A DNA stretch of 13,730 bases from SMTZ1-83 sp048884925. Lineage in GTDB: Archaea; Asgardarchaeota; Thorarchaeia; Thorarchaeales; Thorarchaeaceae. Every line of letters begins with the position of its first letter. Position 1 is the first letter of the stretch. Position numbers and translations under genes: made by a program. This document shows, piece after piece, positions 7,328 through 13,730 of this stretch. The notes under the pieces are model-generated. The model saw only the letters and a program-made list of their open reading frames with translations, did no database searches and had not been told where the DNA came from. The stretch covers positions 1 to 13,730 of the forward strand of contig JBHLQK010000068.1 in NCBI GenBank assembly GCA_048884925.1, in the 5' to 3' direction.

Positions 7328-9022
7328 ATGGTAGAGAAATCGGATCTAGACTCTGGACGTATCGAGGAAGCTCCTGCTTTTGTGGAGGAGGCATATTTCT
7401 CGGGAGCAAGGCTAGCAGAAGCCATCGACTGGTGTATAGCCCGAAATGATCGCGAGCTGCGCATTGATGTCCAAGGTATACTCACGTCAAACGGAAGAGA
7501 AGTCAAGTTTAAGGGTCGAATCCTCAAGGTGAAGAAAGGAGTTCTCACTAGAAGAATTGCAGTCTATGTTGAAGAAGACCTAAGACGAAGAAGACGAGGA
7601 GATCTTGATCTAGTGCTAACCGTTGGAGGAGATGGTGCCACACAAGAGGATGTTGCTGCAACTGAAATTACGCTGCAGAACTATCTGAAAAGAAACCTCT
7701 CAGACGCGCTCTATTACGATGGGAAAGACTTGCAGCAAGCAGTGAAAGACCTGATTCGTATTAAGAGCGATCAGAGCCTGTGTACAGTGTGGGGCAAGAG
7801 AGCCTCTGATAAATTGCCGATTATGATTACTGGAAATGTAGTCGGTTTCTCCACAGAAGTTTTGCAGCCACAGAGGGGGACAATCTTCCCAGAAGGTTTT
7901 CTAGAGGTGCGAGTAGAACCGGAAGGAGTGATCGGAGACCCGAAGATATACTTAGTAGCTCAGCCTCAGTTGCTAATAGGACCCAGATCAAATCCGAATC
8001 TTACAATTATCGCTGAAAAGGTGTATATACAACCATTTGCGTGGAAAGAAGCGCCTGCGTATAGAGATGTTCTTGAGGCTCGAAACCTCACCGTGAAATT
8101 GAAGAGCGGTCAGAAGCTGATTGAGAATGTTTCCTTCTCACTGCAGGAAGGGGAGATGCTGGCCATTATAGGGGAATCGGGAGCAGGCAAGTCAACAACT
8201 GTAAAGGCGCTGATAGGAGACATTCCTAGTACGGGAGTCTCCAGGATTGCCGGCATAGACTCACGACAGACCTCAAAGGTGCGGCACTTCTTTGGTTATT
8301 GCCCCCAAGACCTATCATATATGTATGAAACATTTACACCTTTGGAAAACATCATCGCTTTTGGAAAACAGTATGACATTCCCGAGTGGCAGCTTATTCA
8401 GAGGGGCAAGTCACTACTCAGAGACTTTGGAATCCTAAGCAAAGGAAACAACGCAACAAAGGAACTTAGCGGCGGTGAGCAGCGCAGGGTATCGATATCA
8501 GTGGCAATGGGTCATATGCCGAAAGTTCTTCTCATGGATGAACCGACAAGCGGTCTCGACCCGGACAACAGGACCGAATTGTGGCGGTATCTCAACTACA
8601 TCAATCAGGAATATGGCACCTCAATCATTGTAATCACTCATTATCCAATCGAGTCCGAGTTCTGTGACAAGGTAGCAGTCTTCATGAGAGGCAAGAGCTT
8701 GGTTGCATTTGGCAGTCCGAGAAGTCTAAAGGAGTCAATGCCTAACAAGGGCTTCTCAGTTGGAGTTGTGTTGGAGGAAGTCGACCCTCGCGCACGAGGA
8801 ACTCTCGAGGCCATCAAAGGCGTACGGTTTGTATTGCAGCGCGGTGAGTTGCTAAAGGTATTCACAGACGAACCGCTTGAAGTCATTGCAGAGAGATGCG
8901 TCACAGCCTTGAGTGAGAAGAAGATCGCTGTAAAGATAGTCAAGACAAAGGCTGTCGCGGATATGGTGGATTATTACATAGCAATAACCCGGAGCCTCAT
9001 TCAGGGCTCGTTAGAGAAGTGA
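7328..9022 (+). CDS. ABC transporter ATPase with a novel N-terminal extension
   Basis: This is a 564-residue cytosolic ATPase, about twice the usual size for ABC-2 partners. The ABC domain occupies about residues 248-470: Walker A GESGAGKST (282-290), Q-loop YCPQD (324-328), signature LSGGEQRR (380-387), Walker B VLLMDEPTSGLD (400-411) and switch His in VITHY (438). All catalytic residues are intact. A tail of about 95 residues follows, as in many exporter ATPases. The N-terminal 245 residues match no family I recognise. They look alpha/beta, with a basic patch RRRRR near 86-90 and a beta-rich second half containing GNVVGFSTEVLQPQRG. ATG 7328 is preferred, with GAGG 8 bases upstream overlapping the permease stop; an in-frame TTG at 7325 is the alternative. 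Spacing to both neighbours implies one operon. It presumably energises the permease encoded just upstream. Confidence 0.92.
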   Translation: MVEKSDLDSGRIEEAPAFVEEAYFSGARLAEAIDWCIARNDRELRIDVQGILTSNGREVKFKGRILKVKKGVLTRRIAVYVEEDLRRRRRGDLDLVLTVGGDGATQEDVAATEITLQNYLKRNLSDALYYDGKDLQQAVKDLIRIKSDQSLCTVWGKRASDKLPIMITGNVVGFSTEVLQPQRGTIFPEGFLEVRVEPEGVIGDPKIYLVAQPQLLIGPRSNPNLTIIAEKVYIQPFAWKEAPAYRDVLEARNLTVKLKSGQKLIENVSFSLQEGEMLAIIGESGAGKSTTVKALIGDIPSTGVSRIAGIDSRQTSKVRHFFGYCPQDLSYMYETFTPLENIIAFGKQYDIPEWQLIQRGKSLLRDFGILSKGNNATKELSGGEQRRVSISVAMGHMPKVLLMDEPTSGLDPDNRTELWRYLNYINQEYGTSIIVITHYPIESEFCDKVAVFMRGKSLVAFGSPRSLKESMPNKGFSVGVVLEEVDPRARGTLEAIKGVRFVLQRGELLKVFTDEPLEVIAERCVTALSEKKIAVKIVKTKAVADMVDYYIAITRSLIQGSLEK

Positions 9023-9026
9023 TACC

Positions 9027-12000
9027 ATGGCCTATATCCAGCGGAGAATAGCATTGGAATGGAGTAGACTTCTCGCCTGTGCACTGATGTCGCTCATGCT
9101 AGTGAGTGCCATTGCTGGTATCACGCCAGTTGGACCTATTGCTGCAAATCAAGACCCGACTAGTAAGATTGACAGGTTGCTTCTGAATCAAACGGACTCA
9201 GAACAATCACTGGACCTCCTTGTCACTTATGACACGGCAGCCAGTGAGAACAAGGCGCGTAACGCACTAGCATTTTTGGATAGGACCGCAGAGATTCTGG
9301 ACATTTTTGATGAACTCAATATGCTCCGTGTGAAACTCATTGGAAAGGCAATTTCGCAGCTTGCAAAAGAAGACTTCATCACAGGCATTTGGTCCAATGA
9401 AGTACAGGAGATTTCCCAACCCAAGTCCTACTCCAAGTCTAGCTTCTCAGAAGAGGAATATGATTCTCCAGTCAATACAACAGGTGCCAGGCAGCTTTGG
9501 GACCAAGGGTACAATGGCACCGGTGTAGTTATAGCTGTTCTGGACACTGGTGTTGATACAAGCCACGAGGATGTGAACAAGGTCAATGCTTTTGCTTCCT
9601 TCGTGGAAGCGGACACTCTACCCACTGACATTATCGGTCATGGGACTTATGCAGCTTCCGTCGCAGCGGGCACTGGCAACATGTCCAATGGAGTGTATGC
9701 AGGAATAGCACCCGGTGCCACTCTACTCTCAGCCAAGGTAACGCTCGGAGGACTCTTTGCATCGCCTAGCTGGATCGTATCGGGAATCGAATGGGCCTGC
9801 AGTCGTGGAGCAGACATCATACTCCTCCCATTCAACACCTTCGGGGCTCCTGGAGATGCAGTCACCCTAGCAGTAGGCAAAGCCACAGAAAAGGGCGTAC
9901 TTGTTGTAGCAGCATCAGGTGACGACGGCCCAGATTACTTGACCATAATGTCACCCGGTGGCTCTGCTGAGGCATTGACTATAGGAGCGTATGACACGGA
10001 GAAACAGGAGATTCCTGATTTCTCAGGTCGAGGTCCTTCCTTGTCGTTTCTTACAAAGCCCGATCTAGTTGCCCCGGGAGTAGGTATAGTCGGTGCTGGG
10101 ATGGGTGCAGGTCTAGGAGGTCTCGGTTTCGGGGACTTGGACCTAGGAGGTCTCGGCGGCATCTCTGGATTACTGGGCGGAGGACTACTCGGAGAGGAAA
10201 TTGATGAGAACTACACAATTGCGGACACAACAACAGCATCTGCGGCAATTGTGGCTGGTGCTGCTGCAATTCTCTTGCAGGCCTTTGATAGGGCGACTCC
10301 CCTAGTTCTCTCCAACGTCTTTCGTGATACTGCCACTCCAATTGCCTACGGAGCAAATGATGGCGGTGCGGGTCTGTTGAACCTTCCAGCAGCATTTGAG
10401 TATCTTGCATCTCGACAGACACCAATTCAACCGCACAATAGAACCACTGGAACTCCTTTGTTGGCACTTGGAATCGTTACAGCATCCGGAACTGACGCAT
10501 CCACAATACTGCTTATGAGCAGCTTTGGAACAACGGTAGCTGGCTTGGACACACGAGCTGGACAGGATTCTAGTATACACATAATGATGGGTATGTTCGC
10601 GCTCAGATGGGGAAATAGAACTCCAACAAATCTCATGGAGTTTGCTGTTAAGAGTGAGATGCATCAGGTAGCCTTAGGATCAGGAGACTTTGGCTATTCA
10701 CGATATGTGGGTGTATTATCATATAACGATGAGATCTACACCACTTTAGTCGTTGAATCCTACAATCTCACGGACTATTCAGACCAGCCGCTCACTGCCT
10801 TCAGAGTCACACCGTATATCCTCAATCTGGGAGGAAATCCTGTTGAGAATGTCAGCTTGTTTCTTTCATACAGTCTTGACCTATTTGGTGATAGTGAAAA
10901 CGATCATGGAAAATATGACGTCACCGATCAGGAACTGTTTGCCTATAGCGTCAATGAGAACCTAGACAATTTCTATTTTGGATTGAACTCCAGTATTCCA
11001 TTGGATGCATTCCAAGTAGGGAATTCTTCAGAAATCTCATCACATGTGTCAAATGACAATCTGACCGGTTCAACCACATTCGATGGCTCAGTTGGACTGG
11101 CTATGAAGTGGGACTTTGGAGTCTTACCCGTAAATCACCCAGCCAACGTGACAATCGCGATGGGCTTTGGAGAGAACAGGACTGTGATGGATGCAGCCAT
11201 AGAGGCAATGTGGAATCTAGATCCAACTACGTCTGGAGCCCCTGAGAGTGACCTCATTGTTGTCGAGGCAGAAATACCTAGGATCGCTGAGATGGGAGAA
11301 ACATACGAATCGTATGCGGTCGTGATGAACATCGGATGGAATGTCAGTGATGTGACTGCTGCCATGATCATACTACATGAAGAGGACGATGGAGAATCCT
11401 TGTATGGTCGTATCTTCTCATTTGATGAAGTGGAACCATTCCAGGCTGTCACAATGACCGCGGAATGGAGCCCCGAGAAGATGGGGATGAACACAGTTTA
11501 TTGGGTCACAGCAGGTAATATCGATGATGCACTCTCATTGTCCACAGGATCACTGCTTGCTACGTCAATAGATCTCTCAGCGATATTGGGACTCCTTGAT
11601 AACTTCATTATGCGGGACTTGTTCGTGGTCACACCAATAGCATCTTCATCAGTCTTTCCAAAGAAACTTCCATTTGCGCCATTTGACATTAACTTCCCTG
11701 CGGACTTTGGGCTCTACACATTCATTGTGTCGACTAATGTACCCTTGGGAAATCTCACTGTACAAAAGCACGGCAACGCAAGCGACTGGGGTAATGTCAC
11801 CCTGAATAGTATGGACAATGTCGTCGGATACTATAACTTCTCATTATTCCTTCTTGCTCCTCCTATTACAATAGATGGATATCATAGATGCGATTATGTC
11901 ATCGAAACTGACCAGGGCTGGACAACGAATCTCACTCTGGCAAGAGAGCTCAGGTATCCAAGAGCAATGTTGTTGCTTGATACCTCACATGGAGGCGGTC

Positions 12001-13394
12001 TATCCTTTGGCGGGCTTGCCGGAGAGTTTGACCTTGGAGCTGATGCTGGAGGCGGATTAGGAAGTCTTCCGGCCTCGATGCAGGATGATGAAGGGGACGA
12101 GGACCTGTTGAGCGGAGGCTTCAGCCTTGGAGACCTTAGTGACCTAGGTTCATTGACAGGATTACTAGACTCCTTCAGGATGACCACTTTCTCAGGCCTC
12201 TCAAATCTCAAGAAGGAAATGGGTGCTAGAGGCCTGGATCTTGTTGAAACTCCAGGGATGGAGATTAGTGAGGAACTGCTGACCCAATTCGCGGCTGTAG
12301 TGATGTTTAGTCCCACAGAGGGATTCAACAGCACGGAAGTCAGTATGCTGCGAAATTACACAGCTGATGGCGGCAAGCTAATCATCTTTGGTGATGTCGA
12401 GGACAATGCGAATCTAACTGGCATTAACCAAATTCTTACGCCGTATGGCTACTATATGCAAGGAGAGCATTCACAGGAAAACACAACAGATATTGTTCAA
12501 AGCTCTTTCCTTGGCTCAGGGGTGGATTCTATCTGGCTGGGAGAAGGAACCTTCATCATGCAGAACCAATCCTTAGCTTGTGCGAGAGTACAGGACAAGT
12601 CAGTGGTGCTTATCGACAGGACTCCGCCTGAACTGGTGCTCTTTGGTTCATCCAAGATTTTCATGAACAAGAATCTCATCAAGTGTAATAACAGCATCCT
12701 GCTGGACAACCTTATCGAGTATTTACTTCTGAACACTCTAACGGGAGTAGCAAGTCTTGCAGAGGACACTACGCGATATCCATCTGGTCAGAGTGTGTAT
12801 CTCAATCTCTATGTTACAGACTATTACGACAATCCTGTAAATGATCTCTTTGTTGCTATTGCATTCGAACTTCCTAATGGCACACTGGCTTTCTTCATTG
12901 CAGGATTTGTCGGAGAAGGGCTGTATTCATCTCAATTCATTCCGACATACTGGAAAGGTGAAGGTGTTGTTCATGGAATCTTTATCATCTTGGGAGAGAA
13001 GGACTATGCTAACACCTATGCAGGGATCACTTTCGAGCTGTATGACCCTAATGTGACCCCAACTACACCAGGTCCAGGTTTCCTGTTGACCCTAGCACAG
13101 GTTGCAATGATAACATCTCTCGGTATTTTCTTTTCATTAATTGCGGGCTTGTTCTACAACCGACGAAGGCAGCGGAAGAGAATGCGTATTGTTGAGATTG
13201 ACACAGAACTTGTTCGAGAGATAGACAATACTCTGAATACGCTTCTTGCAGCATTCACTCAAATCGAATTGTTGATTCAGAGGGAAGACCTAGACCGTCT
13301 TCAGAAGATAGAGGCACTTAGGGGTCTCATGGTCACTGTGGAAGAAGGACGCAGGCTGTTCGAAAGGGTCAGCGATAAGGTCGGAGGTGTTTGA
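9027..13394 (+). CDS. Giant membrane-anchored subtilisin-fold (S8) protein with GldG/IFT52-like domain; probable pseudoprotease
   Basis: This 1455-residue protein is exported. A signal peptide or anchor is at about 1-40 and an I9-like prodomain at about 60-130. A subtilisin domain (about 150-460) has Asp173 in VLDTGVD and His205 in GHGT. The oxyanion Asn position is Asp299 (AASGDDGP), and the GTSMAAP nucleophile position is Thr403 (TTTASAAIVAG). It is therefore probably inactive or altered. Beta-rich regions follow (470-975, with a CARDB-like segment near 748-835). A GIFT/DUF4350-like domain lies at about 978-1145 (MLLLDTSHGGG, FAAVVMFSPTEGFNSTEV, YTADGGKLIIFGD), and an Ig-like segment at 1240-1345. 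One membrane helix (about 1352-1376) is followed by RRRQRKR and a helical tail of about 75 residues predicted to be cytoplasmic. Gly/Leu/Asp-rich inserts lie at 355-389 and 988-1050. I count about 28 N-glycosylation sequons, all before the membrane helix. It starts 4 bases after the ATPase stop. Confidence 0.9.
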   Translation: MAYIQRRIALEWSRLLACALMSLMLVSAIAGITPVGPIAANQDPTSKIDRLLLNQTDSEQSLDLLVTYDTAASENKARNALAFLDRTAEILDIFDELNMLRVKLIGKAISQLAKEDFITGIWSNEVQEISQPKSYSKSSFSEEEYDSPVNTTGARQLWDQGYNGTGVVIAVLDTGVDTSHEDVNKVNAFASFVEADTLPTDIIGHGTYAASVAAGTGNMSNGVYAGIAPGATLLSAKVTLGGLFASPSWIVSGIEWACSRGADIILLPFNTFGAPGDAVTLAVGKATEKGVLVVAASGDDGPDYLTIMSPGGSAEALTIGAYDTEKQEIPDFSGRGPSLSFLTKPDLVAPGVGIVGAGMGAGLGGLGFGDLDLGGLGGISGLLGGGLLGEEIDENYTIADTTTASAAIVAGAAAILLQAFDRATPLVLSNVFRDTATPIAYGANDGGAGLLNLPAAFEYLASRQTPIQPHNRTTGTPLLALGIVTASGTDASTILLMSSFGTTVAGLDTRAGQDSSIHIMMGMFALRWGNRTPTNLMEFAVKSEMHQVALGSGDFGYSRYVGVLSYNDEIYTTLVVESYNLTDYSDQPLTAFRVTPYILNLGGNPVENVSLFLSYSLDLFGDSENDHGKYDVTDQELFAYSVNENLDNFYFGLNSSIPLDAFQVGNSSEISSHVSNDNLTGSTTFDGSVGLAMKWDFGVLPVNHPANVTIAMGFGENRTVMDAAIEAMWNLDPTTSGAPESDLIVVEAEIPRIAEMGETYESYAVVMNIGWNVSDVTAAMIILHEEDDGESLYGRIFSFDEVEPFQAVTMTAEWSPEKMGMNTVYWVTAGNIDDALSLSTGSLLATSIDLSAILGLLDNFIMRDLFVVTPIASSSVFPKKLPFAPFDINFPADFGLYTFIVSTNVPLGNLTVQKHGNASDWGNVTLNSMDNVVGYYNFSLFLLAPPITIDGYHRCDYVIETDQGWTTNLTLARELRYPRAMLLLDTSHGGGLSFGGLAGEFDLGADAGGGLGSLPASMQDDEGDEDLLSGGFSLGDLSDLGSLTGLLDSFRMTTFSGLSNLKKEMGARGLDLVETPGMEISEELLTQFAAVVMFSPTEGFNSTEVSMLRNYTADGGKLIIFGDVEDNANLTGINQILTPYGYYMQGEHSQENTTDIVQSSFLGSGVDSIWLGEGTFIMQNQSLACARVQDKSVVLIDRTPPELVLFGSSKIFMNKNLIKCNNSILLDNLIEYLLLNTLTGVASLAEDTTRYPSGQSVYLNLYVTDYYDNPVNDLFVAIAFELPNGTLAFFIAGFVGEGLYSSQFIPTYWKGEGVVHGIFIILGEKDYANTYAGITFELYDPNVTPTTPGPGFLLTLAQVAMITSLGIFFSLIAGLFYNRRRQRKRMRIVEIDTELVREIDNTLNTLLAAFTQIELLIQREDLDRLQKIEALRGLMVTVEEGRRLFERVSDKVGGV
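10113..10156 (+). repeat. In-frame 14-base direct repeat in the Gly-rich insert of the subtilisin domain
   Basis: CTAGGAGGTCTCGG occurs exactly at 10113-10126 and again at 10143-10156, a period of 30 bases or ten codons. It encodes the repeated LGGLG units of the insert, on either side of FGDLD. Exact identity at wobble positions suggests a recent short tandem duplication rather than composition alone. It lies between the APG block and the degenerate nucleophile block of the subtilisin domain. Confidence 0.8.
13383..13389 (+). promoter_or_regulatory. Strong ribosome binding site that fixes a TTG start
   Basis: GGAGGTG lies inside the last codons of the subtilisin-like gene and ends 6 bases before TTG 13396. 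This strong match to the 16S anti-Shine-Dalgarno supports the TTG over the in-frame GTG at 13387, which would be inside the site itself. It also implies that the second ATPase is translated from the same message. Confidence 0.7.
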
Positions 13395-13395
13395 G

Positions 13396-13730
13396 TTGTC
13401 AGATAAAGCGCCGCATCCAGAAAGAGAGATTGACATCCTCGACCTCAAGGTGGCTTTTGGAGATTTCTACGCACTCAAGGGCGTATCGTTCTTTGCCAAT
13501 AAGAAGGAGTTCCTAGGCATAATTGGCGCCTCAGGTGCTGGTAAGACGACGGTTCTCAGAGTTCTTACTGGCCAGATTGGCCCAACAGATGGGCAGGCAT
13601 TTGTTGGTGGATATGATGTAACGAAGGAAGAGAGGCTCATCAGCCTTCTTGTCGGATATGTCCCTCAGCTTGAACATCTGAGTCTTTACTATGACTTCAC
13701 TGCATTGCAGAATGCGGAGTTCTTTGGTCG
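13396..13730 (+). CDS. Second ABC transporter ATPase, N-terminal part (runs off the right edge)
   Basis: About 111 residues of an ABC ATPase are visible. It begins MSDKAPHPEREIDILDLKVA with TTG as start, read as Met. Walker A is GASGAGKTT (near residues 45-53) and the Q-loop is GYVPQ (near 82-86). The signature, Walker B and switch motifs lie beyond the window. Unlike the first ATPase of the operon, it has only about 11 residues before the ABC domain, the ordinary arrangement. The TTG is one base after the TGA of the preceding gene. Two ATPases in one operon suggest either a heterodimer on the one visible permease or a second permease downstream. Confidence 0.93.
   Translation, partial: MSDKAPHPEREIDILDLKVAFGDFYALKGVSFFANKKEFLGIIGASGAGKTTVLRVLTGQIGPTDGQAFVGGYDVTKEERLISLLVGYVPQLEHLSLYYDFTALQNAEFFG

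Noticed and set aside
10239..10241. Ser405 as a normal subtilisin nucleophile
   Set aside because: Aligning on the conserved VAGAAAILL helix puts Thr403, not Ser405, at the nucleophile. Using Ser405 would need a two-residue register shift, though this stays open until modelled.
9935..10664. Minus-strand open frames of 69-138 residues opposite the subtilisin domain, one Pro-rich
   Set aside because: The Pro-rich translation is the complement of Gly codons in the insert. No ribosome site or domain is visible, and the plus frame is unbroken.
1..13730. CRISPR array, tRNA, rRNA, insertion sequence or integration site
   Set aside because: No regularly spaced repeats, cloverleaf-like segments, transposase motifs or flanking terminal repeats were seen; nearly all sequence is accounted for by intact coding frames.

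Overview
This window looks like a piece of an archaeal chromosome. The evidence is a TATA-like box at -26 to the preferred start of one gene, archaeal-style fusions (TPR plus zinc ribbon), purine-rich ribosome binding sites, and a very large exported protein dense in N-glycosylation sequons. GC content is moderate. The protein style would fit an Asgard (Thorarchaeia-like) or Thermoplasmatota-like lineage, but this is an impression and not shown by any marker gene. No rRNA, tRNA, CRISPR array, transposase or phage gene is visible. No stretch over about 150 bases lacks a gene.

The window is two divergent blocks separated by a 147-base region at 5974-6120. The left block is all on the minus strand. 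In transcription order it holds an 800-residue protein resembling six-hairpin glycosidases, a small TPR protein with a C-terminal zinc ribbon, L-aspartate oxidase (nadB, first step of NAD synthesis), a membrane methyltransferase of the isoprenylcysteine/phospholipid methyltransferase type, and the N-terminal half of a malate/lactate dehydrogenase of the Ldh2 family that runs off the left edge. These look like housekeeping or peripheral metabolism genes rather than one pathway.

The right block is on the plus strand and is tightly packed (gaps of 10, 4 and 1 bases). It holds an ABC-2 type permease, an ABC ATPase with an unrecognised N-terminal extension of about 245 residues, a 1455-residue membrane-anchored subtilisin-fold protein, and the start of a second ABC ATPase cut by the right edge. 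The subtilisin-fold protein keeps the catalytic Asp and His. However, the nucleophile Ser position reads Thr and the oxyanion Asn position reads Asp, so it is probably a pseudoprotease or has altered chemistry. It also carries a GldG/IFT52-like (GIFT) domain, two Gly/Leu/Asp-rich insertions, one C-terminal membrane helix and a helical cytoplasmic tail.

ATPase, ABC-2 permease and GIFT-domain auxiliary protein together recall the composition of the bacterial GldA-GldF-GldG transporter. Here the auxiliary domain is built into a giant degenerate surface subtilase. This right-hand operon is the candidate undescribed system of the window.
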